Notes: a model not told the origin generated them from the letters alone. DNA of 64,000 nucleotides from an uncultured Anaeroplasma sp. (GCA_934216145.1 CAKQBG010000002.1:1-64000); one strand, 5' to 3'. Shown: positions 46,818 to 56,367, counted from the stretch's first letter. Numbers and translations are program-made.

Positions 46818-47703
46818 ACTAGTATTTCATCTAAGGAATAAAGATTTATTATACTCATCTATTATTACATTATTTTGTAAATTATTTAAAATAACTCCTA
46901 ATGAGGGGTTAATAAGAAGACGTAATCATATTTATAATCGTTTGAAAAAGAAGTTTTATAAAAATATTTTAGTATATACAAATAATTCAAAACCAGATAA
47001 TGAAAAAAATAAGTTGATCTGGATGGTATGGTTACAAAATATAAATAATGCTCCAGAAATAGTTAAGACTTGCATTAAATCTGTTAAAAATCAAATGAAA
47101 GATTTTACAATTAAGATATTAGATGAAAAAACGATTTTTGATTATATAAGTTTGCCAGAAATTGTTATTAAAAAATGGAAAGATGGAAAAATTGAGAATG
47201 CACATTTTTCTGATATAGTTCGTTTTTCTTTACTATCAAAATATGGTGGTTTGTGGCTAGATTGCACTGTTTTTTTAACTGAACGACTTCCTTCAAGTAT
47301 ATTCAATGTACCACTTTTTTATTATTCATATGAAAATGATAGTTCTATGAGTTTTGGGGCGTGGTTTATATGGAGTTATAAGTCTAATCCGATTATTAAT
47401 GAGACGTTAAAGTTATTATTGGAATATTGGACAAATTATGATTTTGCTACTGATTATTTTGTTACCTCTTTATTATTTAGAATAGTTTCAGAAAAAAACA
47501 AATCTATTTCTGATAATATACCATGCGTTTGTGATAGACTTGCCCATGATTTAGCTAAAAACTTAAATAAAGAATTTAGTGCAGAAAATTATAATATAAT
47601 TTTATCTCATAGTTATATACATAAATTAACGTACAAAAATATTGATTTAAATAGAAAGGGAACTTACTATGATTTCATAGTAAATAATAAAACAAATGAA
47701 TAG
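46810..47703 (+). CDS. Capsular polysaccharide synthesis protein, GT32-like (paralogue)
   Basis: The 297-residue protein aligns with the one at 38827: WMVWLQNINNAPEIVKTCIK near residue 75 and SDIVRFSLLSKYGGLWLDCT with the DXD-like donor site. GAAGGAG precedes ATG 46810. The donor is unknown. Confidence 0.87.
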   Translation: MNKLVFHLRNKDLLYSSIITLFCKLFKITPNEGLIRRRNHIYNRLKKKFYKNILVYTNNSKPDNEKNKLIWMVWLQNINNAPEIVKTCIKSVKNQMKDFTIKILDEKTIFDYISLPEIVIKKWKDGKIENAHFSDIVRFSLLSKYGGLWLDCTVFLTERLPSSIFNVPLFYYSYENDSSMSFGAWFIWSYKSNPIINETLKLLLEYWTNYDFATDYFVTSLLFRIVSEKNKSISDNIPCVCDRLAHDLAKNLNKEFSAENYNIILSHSYIHKLTYKNIDLNRKGTYYDFIVNNKTNE

Positions 47704-48250
47704 ATTATATATTAGTGATTATGAACAGAAAAAAAAGAAAAAATACTCATTTCTAAGAGCATTATATTCTATTATTTCATTACATGATATGCGTTATCTA
47801 TATTTATTGAGAAAGACATCTTTAACAAAAAATAAAATGATAAAGAAAATTATGACTAATAAATTAAAAAAATATGGTCGAAGATATGGCTTAGAAATTA
47901 GCCCAGATGCAAAAATTGGTATGTATTTCGAGTTAGGACACCCGTTCAATATTACTATTAATGGTTCTGCAATTCTGGGAAATCATATAACGATTGGAAA
48001 AGGAGCAACAATAGGAGCAGTAATAAATGGTAATAAAAAAGGTTGTCCTAAAATTGGTGATTATGTTTTTATTGGTATAAATTCAACAATTGTAGGAAAC
48101 ATTAACATAGGTAATAATGTTATGATTTGTGCTAATGCCTTTGTGAATTTTGATGTACCAGATAATTCCATTGTAATTGGTAATCCTGGAATAATTCATT
48201 CAAAAGTCAATCCTGCAAAAGATTATTTTTATAAAGCTGAGGAACAGTAA
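47696..48250 (+). CDS. CysE-like serine acetyltransferase family protein
   Basis: The 184-residue protein has a basic helical N terminus (about 1-60) and a left-handed beta-helix (about 70-170) with IGKGATIGAVINGNKKGCP and IGNPGIIHSKVNP. These are the hallmarks of the CysE family as found in capsule loci, where it more likely O-acetylates a sugar than serine. The usual catalytic HPxG position is present as GHPFNI. Confidence 0.87.
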   Translation: MNRLYISDYEQKKKKKYSFLRALYSIISLHDMRYLYLLRKTSLTKNKMIKKIMTNKLKKYGRRYGLEISPDAKIGMYFELGHPFNITINGSAILGNHITIGKGATIGAVINGNKKGCPKIGDYVFIGINSTIVGNINIGNNVMICANAFVNFDVPDNSIVIGNPGIIHSKVNPAKDYFYKAEEQ

Positions 48251-48251
48251 T

Positions 48252-49457
48252 ATGAAAGTTTTATTAATAAATAAATTCCACTATATGAAGGGTGGATCAG
48301 AGAGATATTATTTAACTGTTGCTGAAGCATTTAGGAAACAGGGACATGATGTTTGTTTTTTAGCAATGCAAGATGAAAAGAATATCGAATGTGAACAATC
48401 TAAATATTTTATTTCTAATGCATCTGTTAAAGGCGGTATTAAGTCTAAGCTTAATATGATTATGCATATTGCATATTCAAAGGAAGCTTATGAAAAGACT
48501 AAAAAACTTTGTGAAGCAGAAAAACCTGATTTAGTTATTCTAAATCTAGTTCATAAGCAATTAACATGCTCTGTCATTGATGCTATTAAAGAGTATAATA
48601 AAGATCTACAAATTTTTTGGACAATGCATGATTTAATTTGTGTATGTCCTGCATATACTATGTTAGATGCTAATGGTAATATTTGTGAGAAGTGTTTACA
48701 TGGAGATTTCTCTAACTGTAAGAAGAATAACTGTGCTCATGGCTCTAAGCTTATGAGTATATTATCTACTTATGAAGCTAACCAAATTAGGAAACATGGT
48801 TGGTATAATATGGTTGATTTATTCATTTGTCCATCTATGTTTTATAGAGATAAGCTTAGAGAAGGTAAATTCACAACTAGTAAGATTGAATGGATGAGAA
48901 ATCCTCTTCCGGTTGATACAAAGTATGAATTAAATAACCATGATGATAAATATATTTTGTTCTTTGGTAGATTATCTAAAGAAAAAGGTGTAAAGACTTT
49001 AATTGATGCTATGAAAGATGAGAACTATGCATTAAAAGTATTAGGTACTGGACCTTTGGAAAAAGAATTAAAGGATTATATTAAATCTAATAATATCACT
49101 AATGTAGAATTATTAGGATTTAAATCAGGTGAAGAACTTACTAATTATGTACGAAATTCTAGATGTGTTGTACTTCCATCTGAATGGTATGAAAATGGAC
49201 CATACTCAGCAATGGAAGCAATGGCTTTAGGAAAGCCATTAATCGTATCTAATTTAGGCGGTTTACCTGAATTAGTAGAAGATGGTAAGAATGGCTTTAT
49301 CTTTAAAGAAAAATCCGAATTATCAAAATGCTTAGATAAGATGGTTAATTTAGATGAAGAATCATATTCTAAGATGTGTGAGGATTCATTATCAAAAGCC
49401 AAAAAATGGTTTGATCCTATTTCTTATATTAATGAAATGATATCATATGTTAAATAA
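48252..49457 (+). CDS. Family 4 glycosyltransferase
   Basis: The 401-residue GT-B enzyme opens with NKFHYMKGGSERYYLTVAEAF; a cysteine cluster at about residues 134-161 (CVCPAY, CEKC, CKKNNC) is typical of one WcaI-like subgroup and may bind metal. The donor site has FGRLSKEKGVKTLIDA and PSEWYENGPYSAMEAMALGKP. It is the last gene before a terminator. Confidence 0.92.
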   Translation: MKVLLINKFHYMKGGSERYYLTVAEAFRKQGHDVCFLAMQDEKNIECEQSKYFISNASVKGGIKSKLNMIMHIAYSKEAYEKTKKLCEAEKPDLVILNLVHKQLTCSVIDAIKEYNKDLQIFWTMHDLICVCPAYTMLDANGNICEKCLHGDFSNCKKNNCAHGSKLMSILSTYEANQIRKHGWYNMVDLFICPSMFYRDKLREGKFTTSKIEWMRNPLPVDTKYELNNHDDKYILFFGRLSKEKGVKTLIDAMKDENYALKVLGTGPLEKELKDYIKSNNITNVELLGFKSGEELTNYVRNSRCVVLPSEWYENGPYSAMEAMALGKPLIVSNLGGLPELVEDGKNGFIFKEKSELSKCLDKMVNLDEESYSKMCEDSLSKAKKWFDPISYINEMISYVK

Positions 49458-49485
49458 GATGACTTATATGGTCATCTTATTATTT
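49457..49485 (+). terminator. Hairpin terminator after the last block C glycosyltransferase
   Basis: AAGATGAC (49457-49464) pairs with GTCATCTT (49472-49479), with one more A-T pair, followed by a T-rich tail. The left arm begins at the stop codon. Confidence 0.7.
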
Positions 49486-49611
49486 TGATTCAAATTTTAG
49501 ACATATTATAGAATTTATCTTAATAATCTTTTATTTTACTATATAAAATAACCAAGATTCTTTCTTTAACTTCATTGATTTATTTAATAAAAACAATAAC
49601 TCTAACTATAG

Positions 49612-50307
49612 CTCCACTTATATAATGGATTATTTCATGCTACGAAAAGAACCAAACAAAACTCTAGCCTATGCTATGTTCTTTGGTTTAATCCCACCAA
49701 TCTATTATCCAGGATTAATTTTAGAAATCCTAAATAATTTCACAGGAGTAGTAATTCAAATTGATTGATCTATAAAGGATATGTATAGCAAAGCTCTATT
49801 AAAACTAAAAAAATATTCATTATGAGTTAACAATCGTAAAGGATAACTGTATTAAAGAAGAATCAACCTTTTCAATTCAAACAATTAAGAAGATTCTTTT
49901 TAATGCCCTATCAGATAGTAGCTATAATCTAGAATATCAATACGACACTATTCACATATTATTAGAAGATAATAAAATAGAATTTAAATATCCAGAAGGA
50001 CCAATTAAATTCTAAAATAATGAAATCAATAGAAATCCATCTATTAAAACAATCAATAACTTAATACTATCAAATGATACAGGCCAAACAGATATTATAT
50101 CTATCAATGATTCCTGTACCCTAAGAAACTACAGAAGCCCAATATATAAATAGGGATGGAAATATCTCTATTACCATCTACCATAAAGAACAACATGAAA
50201 GATATTTTGGCAATAGAACTATAGATAAAATCTGTGGGTTCTGTCAAACTCCAAAATCTAAACAAGAAATCTATAAGCATTTCTTCAACACAAAAATATA
50301 TTTTTAA
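49612..50307 (+). pseudogene. Decayed Schlafen/AlbA-type ATP-binding regulator gene
   Basis: Reading across stops and at least one frame change, the region encodes fragments that resemble COG2865 putative regulators: MLRKEPNKTLAYAMFFG, SIKDMYSKALLKLKKYS, then in another frame NALSDSSYNLEYQYDTIHI with DNKIEFKYPEGPIKF (the AlbA-like NA..HRDY / RIE..NPG area), NRNPSIKTI, and at the end KICGFCQTPKSKQEIYKHFF (a C-terminal winged-helix form). In-frame stops lie at several places, so no product is made. The rest of 49486-50400 holds no gene; the promoter of the next gene lies at its end. Confidence 0.55.
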
Positions 50308-50400
50308 AAATTGTATTATTATGTGAAAGAATTTTTTGAACTTTATTAAATAGTATAAATGTGATAATATTAAATAGCATTATTATAAGGAGATAATTAT

Positions 50401-51531
50401 ATGTCAACAAGATTAGTTTGTGATAAAAGTAAATGTTGTGCATGTGGAGCATGCGTTAATGTGTGTCCTAAGCAATGTATTACATTAATGGATGATGTGA
50501 AAAATACTTACGCAGAAGTTAATGAAGATTTATGTATTAACTGCCATCTTTGTGAGAAAGTCTGTCAAGTTGAAAACACTTCATCTGAATTGCTTAAATT
50601 GAATACAACTATTTCTTGCAAAGAAGGTATATCTAAAAACAATGAAGTTGTGAAAACTGCATCTTCTGGTGGTTTTGCAACACAATTAGGTATTAAATTT
50701 GCTGAAACTGGTGGATATGTAGTTGGTGTAAAAAGTGATAAAGAAGATTTCTATTTTGATATCACGAATAATCCTGATGAGGTTATTAAATTTGCAGGTT
50801 CAAAATATGTTAAGGTTTCAACTGGAGATATTTTTACTCGAGTAAAGGATTTATTATCAAATGGGCATAAAGTATTATTCTTCGGAACACCTTGTCAAGT
50901 TGCAGCTATAAAATTATATATGGTTAGACCACAAGAGAATTTATATACAGTTGATTTAATTTGTCATGGAACACCAAGCAATAAAACTCTTAAGAAATAT
51001 TTAAGTGAAAAAGGTATTACATCTGAAGCAAATGTTAGATTTAGAGATAAGAGAAGTATTGGTATACAAATGTTTACATCTAAAGATGGAAAAGGTCTTG
51101 CTGGTGATAGAATTTGTGATCCGTATATGATAGGATTTTTAAATGGTTTATTTTATACTGAAAATTGTTATTCATGTAATTATGCTAAGAGAGATAGAGT
51201 CTCTGATTTGACTATGGGTGATTCTTGGGGAAGTAAGCGCGAAGATAACAAAGGTATGAGAGCTTTCTCATTAACGATTATATCTACTGAGAAAGGAAAA
51301 TTTCTTTTTGAAATTTTAGGCGATACTTTTGAATGTTATGATTGTGATTATGAAAATGCAATTGCTCATAATCATCAATTAGTTCATTCAAGTAATAAAC
51401 AACCTTATACAGATTATTACTACGAAAACTATGAAAAGAAATCAATGAAAAAATTAGTAAAAAAAGCTTATCCAAAACAATACTATAAACAATATGTAAA
51501 GAAAGTATTAATTGCATTAAGACTAAAATAA
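50401..51531 (+). CDS. F420 hydrogenase/dehydrogenase beta-subunit-like protein
   Basis: The 376-residue protein has an N-terminal 2[4Fe-4S] ferredoxin domain (CCACGACVNVCPKQC at about 12-26 and CINCHLCEKVC at about 46-56) and the FrhB domains, with ASSGGFATQLG and FFGTPCQVAAIK. Family members in capsule loci accompany pyruvyltransferases and are thought to reduce or modify sugars, using flavin. AAGGAG precedes ATG 50401. It lies behind the pseudogene but belongs in function with block C. The IS21 element begins about 20 bases after its stop. Confidence 0.9.
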   Translation: MSTRLVCDKSKCCACGACVNVCPKQCITLMDDVKNTYAEVNEDLCINCHLCEKVCQVENTSSELLKLNTTISCKEGISKNNEVVKTASSGGFATQLGIKFAETGGYVVGVKSDKEDFYFDITNNPDEVIKFAGSKYVKVSTGDIFTRVKDLLSNGHKVLFFGTPCQVAAIKLYMVRPQENLYTVDLICHGTPSNKTLKKYLSEKGITSEANVRFRDKRSIGIQMFTSKDGKGLAGDRICDPYMIGFLNGLFYTENCYSCNYAKRDRVSDLTMGDSWGSKREDNKGMRAFSLTIISTEKGKFLFEILGDTFECYDCDYENAIAHNHQLVHSSNKQPYTDYYYENYEKKSMKKLVKKAYPKQYYKQYVKKVLIALRLK

Positions 51532-51714
51532 TTTTGAAGACCACAAGAAATTGTGTGTATATTTCGGATAATCCCTGCCAGGGTTCTCGGCAATTGTAGG
51601 CCACACCAAAATGGCGAAGCCAACTTGGCCGAAGGCATTAGAAAAGCCGTTAGGCAAGATATCCTTTAGGATAGCTTTATTAACATTAAGGATATAATAA
51701 TATATATTAAATAG

Positions 51715-52453
51715 TTATTCAATATCATTTATTAAGGTTCCTCTTTTAGATGGACCTTTTAATTCTATTTTATAAGAATTAGATTGTATTCTATCCATAA
51801 TAGCTTCAGCTAATGTAGGATCAAAAAATATATCATACCAATTAGTGATTGGCAATTGAGATATAATTATACATGATTTTATTGTATTTCTATCCTCAAT
51901 TAACTCTAAAAAATCTCTTGTCTCGGTCGCAGTCATTTTGACTAAACCAAAATCATCTAATATCAGTAAATCAAATGCTTTATATTTGTTCATTAATTTA
52001 TTATATGAGCCATCTGTTTTTGAAATATTAATATCTAACATTAATCTAGGTACTCTTATATAACCAACCTTATAATTGAACATACAGGCTCGATATCCTA
52101 AAGCTGATACTAAATATGTTTTACCAGTACCAGTAGCACCAGATACTACTAAATTTTTACCATTACTAATCCAAGTACAGGAAGCTAGATTGGCAATCAT
52201 TTCTCTAGAAAGATTTCTTTCTGGAGAATAATCAATAGTTGTTAAATCTGGTTTGACTTTGAAATTAGCTTTTTTGGCTAATATAGCAATTTTTTTGTTT
52301 TGCCTAGCAGTTATTTCATAATCTAATAATACAGCTAGCTTACTATCAAAATCTAATGTAACGAATTCTGGAGAATCAACATAATTTTGATAATATGTTG
52401 CCATATTTGATAAATTTAATTGTTTAAGTTTTTTTTATATTCTCTTGATTCAT
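51715..52453 (-). pseudogene. istB: IS21 helper ATPase IstB, frameshifted near its start
   Basis: The intact part is a 229-residue AAA+ ATPase with Walker A GATGTGKTY, Walker B LLILDDFG and the sensor ISQLP stretch. The proper start is ATG at 52453, which overlaps the last base of the istA stop (TAATG) as in other IS21 elements. After MNQENIKK the frame runs off at a run of eight A; with seven A the reading continues LKQLNLSNMATYYQ into the main frame. The ATG at 52404 gives a product lacking about 16 N-terminal residues, which may or may not work. Confidence 0.8.
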
Positions 52454-53973
52454 TATTTACCATCTCCATAATAGGACTCACCACGAAGATTATCATTTTT
52501 AATTGGTGTTTCTACAGGATCTGGTTTAATTTTAATTAATTCTTTAAAGATATCATTACAAGCTTTAAAGGTATATACTTTGTTTTCATTACAAAGCTTA
52601 ATTGAATGAATAAAAGCATCTTTATTTGACCTACAAAGTTTTTGTAATCCTAAGCAACCTCTATATCTTATTTATTCAACCTTAACACCATTGTACATTC
52701 CATTCATAAATTCAACAACCTCAGGAGAAATTGTTGATGCCCATTTTTTGAATGATTGTTGATTGATTTGTCCGTAAGCTTGATGATTAGGTGGTATATG
52801 TTCTAAGATAGTCGTATATAATTTTTTGTAAGATCTTGAATGTGTATAAATTCGTTCGTTATTAGGCCAAATCTCTATTGCTAATGGTTTAGCTTTTACT
52901 TCAACTGTTTGACCACCATATTTATATGGAACAGAGTAATATTTATGATCATTTTCAATATGATAATCAATGTTAACTCTAGCGAATTTTACATCTATTA
53001 ATTCATATCTTTGAGTAGGAAGAGGCATTAATACAGGTTTATCCTCATTTATGAAAACTGATTTGCGGCTTTCTTCCTTTTTCGGTTGAACAACAAAATC
53101 CGCTAAATGTTTCCAAACTGCTTTATTTATTTCATCAATAGAATGAAATTCCTCATTTCTAATTTTAAGCATAATATATCTCTCTACAACGTCAAAGACC
53201 GATTTTTCAACACCTGGCTTATCTTTAGGTTTTCTCACTCTTGAAGGAATACATACTGCTCCATAGTAATCTACTAACTCGGAAAATGATGAATTCAAAA
53301 CAGTATCATATTTTGAAGCTTTTGTTACAGCAGATTTATCATTATCTAGAACAAAAATTAATGGAACACCACCATAATATTCTAAAGCGTGAATGGTCCC
53401 TAATTTAAATGAAGCAGAAGACTGATTTGGAAATGCCTCTACATATGGATAAGTTCTACGACCAAGTGTAGTAATGAAAAAGCATACCACGTGTTGTCTA
53501 CTTGATAAATCATTATATTTTAATTTATCACCAACCCAATCTATTTCCATTCTTTCTCCACACTTACGCTCAACATGCATACTAATTTTTCGTGATTCAA
53601 TATAATTTCTATACCTTTCACAAAATTGAGTGTATTTTAAACCATTAGGATATTTTTCTAAATACTCTTGATGCAAAATTGTCATTGTCATATTTTTATG
53701 AGTCTTCATTTCATGATCTATCCATTCTAGGTCTGGTTCTTGTACATCTCTATATGGATTACTATTAGGATAAATTTTGTTTTTAAGCTCATCATCTTTC
53801 ATATCTTTAGCAACTGAATATGTTATTCCCTGAGCTTTGGACATTTTCATTACATTACTAACAGAATCACGGCTTTTGTTAACTGCCTTAGCAATCTCTC
53901 TTTGAGATAAATGCATCTCATCATTTAATCTTAATATTTCTCTAATAAAATTCATTTCTAAACTCCTTGCCAT
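52453..53973 (-). pseudogene. istA: IS21 transposase IstA, interrupted by a stop codon
   Basis: The first 433 residues hold an N-terminal HTH (LSQREIAKAVNKSRDSV), the DDE/rve core (RMEIDWVGD; LDNDKSA; KPGVEKS) and part of the C-terminal beta domain. A TAA at 52672-52674 ends the frame. Directly beyond it, in the same frame, 72 more codons encode the missing IstA tail (RGCLGLQKLCRSNKDAF; LRGESYYGDG) up to TAA at 52453-52455. The full protein would have about 506 residues, the normal size, so this is a nonsense mutation. Confidence 0.85.
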
Positions 53974-54026
53974 AATTTACACCTCACTCTGAATTTATTT
54001 CAGTTTAAGATGTAAAATTTTATATG

Positions 54027-54131
54027 TCAATAGAGTTCACTAAAGTGGCCTACATTCGCCGAGATACACACTATGACACGATTATTTGCATCATCCTCTT
54101 TTAAAGTTTCAAGTAATGATTTATAATACAT
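54027..54131 (-). pseudogene. 5' fragment of a gene cut by the IS21 element
   Basis: ATG at 54131 behind AAAGGAAAC starts MYYKSLLETLKEDDANNRVI, which then runs into the IS21 end and stops at 54027. Only about 21 residues are native. I do not recognise them. The remainder of the gene is not on the other side of the element, so sequence was lost there. Confidence 0.4.
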
Positions 54132-54341
54132 ATGTATGTTTCCTTTCTTAAGTATTTTGTCCAATTACTATTATAAAAGGAAACATACAATTTTTGTATA
54201 CATAACTACCTTAAAATGGAAAAGAGGTATTAAATCATTGCCTACCTCAATTTTTAAGAGGGTAACTACCTGTTGTTTGGCAAATTGTATGAGGCTCAAT
54301 TATGCGAATTAAATTAGCTATAAATAAGCTTAAAAAAAATA
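54132..54341. other. Intergenic stretch with a 14-bp inverted repeat
   Basis: TGTATGTTTCCTTT (54133-54146) and AAAGGAAACATACA (54176-54189) are perfect inverted copies 29 bases apart; the space contains TATAAT on the minus strand. The rest up to 54341 shows no gene. Confidence 0.5.
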
Positions 54342-54370
54342 CCTAATCAAATTATTTAAGGTTGATTAGG
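54341..54370 (-). terminator. Rho-independent terminator of the integrase-ATPase unit
   Basis: Read on the minus strand, CCTAATCAA (54370-54362) pairs with TTGATTAGG (54350-54342) and is followed by TATTTTTTTT. It can also act on the plus strand more weakly. Confidence 0.75.
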
Positions 54371-54386
54371 CATTTTATTTTAGCTT

Positions 54387-54668
54387 TTAAAATGAAAGTT
54401 CTTTATGGATTGCATACCCTTCAATTATTAAATCATGATCCTCCATATCTATAATTTTCCATCCTTCATTATCAAATTGATATATAGACATATAATAATA
54501 TTTATCTTGATTATAATCACTTACATAAATTACTTTTTTCTTTCTATCATATGCATATGCTCCAATCATTCTCACACTATTATATAAATATAATATAGGA
54601 TTTAATGAATTTCTTTTTGAAGCTTTATAAGGTAAATATTTTGAAAATATTTTATATTTTGATTTCAT
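54387..54668 (-). CDS. Small third gene of the integrase-ATPase element
   Basis: A 93-residue protein with many Tyr and Lys residues (start MKSKYKIFSKYLPYKASKRN; core AYAYDRKKKVIYVSDYNQDKYYYM). Its ATG at 54668 lies inside the end of the ATPase gene, and a TTG just before it could also be used. Composition and position suggest an accessory or target-choice protein of the element. I do not recognise the family. Confidence 0.65.
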   Translation of the reverse strand: MKSKYKIFSKYLPYKASKRNSLNPILYLYNSVRMIGAYAYDRKKKVIYVSDYNQDKYYYMSIYQFDNEGWKIIDMEDHDLIIEGYAIHKELSF

Positions 54669-55452
54669 CAATGGCCTCTGACATTATTGTCTCATTTATC
54701 ATATCTAATTTTTTATTTTCCATTAATACTAGAGCTTTATCCATAATTTGATTAATAATTCTAGGAACACCATTAGCTTGATCTATAATTGTATTATAGG
54801 CTTCATTTGATAATATTTTTTTATTTGCTCCTGCGATTGCTAATTTACTATTAATATATTTTTCAGATTCTTCCCTATCCATTGGTTCAAAATTATAAAT
54901 CATAGAAATTCTTTGTTTTAGGGAATCATAACTTTTTCTATTAATAGTATCTCTTATACATACTTGACCTATTAAAAGTAAAATATAAGGCTCTTTTGAA
55001 TCCATATCAAAATTTAAAAGTATTTTTAAATCATTTAATACTGAAGCTGATAGGTAATTAGCCTCATCAAGTATTATTACTGGAGTAATTCTTTTTTCTA
55101 TGGATAATCTTTTTATTTCATTTTGAATCTCATTCAAATTTTTTCTTTTTGAATAATATTCTTCTAATCCCATTTGGTAACATATTTCTCTATAAAATTC
55201 ATGTACTGATACTGTTGAATGAGAAATATATATAACTTTATAAAGATTTGTATTTAAACTTTTAGCCCAATGACGTATTGTTGTAGATTTACCCAATCCA
55301 GGTTCTCCAGTAATTAATCATATTCCTTTTGTTTCCTCTAAATGTCTTAATCTGAATAATAGTTGCCCAGTATTTAGTAAATCTATTTTTTCATCATTAT
55401 CATTTTTTATAAATGGATTTCTTTCAATACCAAATTTCAATAAGTAATTCAT
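54652..55452 (-). pseudogene. TniB/ExeA-like AAA ATPase of a transposon, with in-frame TGA
   Basis: The proper start is ATG 55452, overlapping the integrase stop by one base. It reads MNYLLKFGIERNPF and LLFRLRHLEETKGI, then a TGA codon (55320-55318, codon 45), then LITGEPGLGKST with the Walker A motif. Beyond this come Walker B (VIILDEANY), sensor (LLLIGQ) and the lid region. TGA is a stop in this genome, so the product is cut short unless translation restarts at TTG 55296. The site would normally hold Trp (TGG), one base away. This type of ATPase assists a DDE integrase in target choice. Confidence 0.75.
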
Positions 55453-56172
55453 TATAGTTCCTCCGTATTAAATATTGGTTGTTTACGCTTTATTTGGGCA
55501 TTTGCTTTTTTATCTAAGAGTTCTATTTTGTCTAATCCTCCATCAGGATTAACTACATAACAGTTTTTATAGTCACTTGAATATCTTATCTTTATTTTCT
55601 TTTTGCTGTATTTTTGAGGTACTTCAAAGTCTATATTATCAATTTGTATAACACAATTAATGCTTACTTTTCTTTCTATTTCTAATAGAAATGATTTTTC
55701 AATAAAATCTTTATCTAGCTGTTTCATTTCTTCACCTGAATCAAAAAATCTTTCAATAGGTGTTTTACCATCTAACTGTGAATGAATAGAATTATTGTAT
55801 TCAGTTACATATTTCAATAATTTACATCTGAATTCATCAATGGTAGTTTTTGTTGTCAAATGAAAACTAGCCATAAAATGATCCTTCATGGTCCTAAACC
55901 AACGCTCTATCTTAGCCTTGCCGGGACCATAATATGGTTTATTATGGTATAAATTCATTCCTACTCTTGAGGCTAAAAGCTCTAATTGATTATTTTTATA
56001 TGGAGCACCATTATCTAAATTTAATACCTTTGGTTTTCCATATTTGCTTACTGCTGTTTTTAATACACTCATAAAGTTTTTATAATTATCATTAAAAAAT
56101 ACATTACAGCCTACTATCATTCTTGAGGCATCATCAATTATTCCTACTATGAATAATCTTTTTTTCTCTTTG
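55452..56172 (-). pseudogene. DDE integrase/transposase, 5' part missing
   Basis: The rve catalytic core is readable from about 56172 downward: IIDDASR (first Asp), NLDNGAPY (second Asp) and KAKIERWF (Glu), with exactly 35 residues between the second Asp and the Glu. A Mu-type C-terminal beta domain follows. The open frame from ATG 56120 (222 residues) lacks the first Asp. Upstream of about 56190 the homology ends and stops occur, so the N-terminal HTH half is gone. It overlaps the ATPase gene by one base. Confidence 0.8.
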
Positions 56173-56174
56173 CC

Positions 56175-56367
56175 TACCGTAAGCTTAAATAATGATAATT
56201 ATAATACAACTATAATATTAAGAAATATAATATCTAAAATAATAATATCTACATACAAAAATGAAAATAATAAAAATAAATTAGGAAAAAAGATAATTAT
56301 AAATTATAAAATATTAGATTCATATCTAAAGAACATAATGGAGAAAAATAATGAAGCTACAAGATAA
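56175..56367 (+). pseudogene. 3' end of a second large serine recombinase gene
   Basis: The translated tail LRNIISKI then KKIIINYKILDSYLKNIMEK aligns with the last residues of the intact recombinase that follows (LNSIINKI; KKIIINYKNIDFIIKEMINK). The open frame seems to begin at 56149, but bases 56149-56172 belong to the antisense integrase gene. Its stop overlaps the start of the intact recombinase by 17 bases, so the two were once a tandem pair. Confidence 0.65.

Larger units (their letters stand above)
51554..54070 (-). mobile_element. IS21-family insertion sequence, inactivated
   Basis: The element carries istA and istB in the usual order. The right end reads inward TGTGTATCTCGGCGAATG then TAGGCCAC (54070-54045). 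The left end has the same parts, TGTGTAT (51554-51560) and CTCGGCAATTGTAGGCCAC (51586-51604), separated by about 25 extra bases. No target duplication is visible beside the proposed ends, so the flanks have changed or the limits are a few bases off. Both genes are damaged, so the element cannot move by itself. Confidence 0.75.

Noticed and set aside
51554-54070. Target-site duplication of the IS21 element
   Set aside because: The bases on both sides of the proposed ends (ending AAATTG on the left, starting CTATGA on the right) do not match.
54652-55452. Idea that the whole genome reads TGA as Trp
   Set aside because: TGA ends conserved genes in coupled overlaps (3696-3698, 7655-7657, 9221-9223), and Trp in housekeeping proteins is TGG.
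56149-56172. Start of an independent 72-residue gene
   Set aside because: These bases are the antisense of the integrase core; only the downstream part resembles a recombinase tail.
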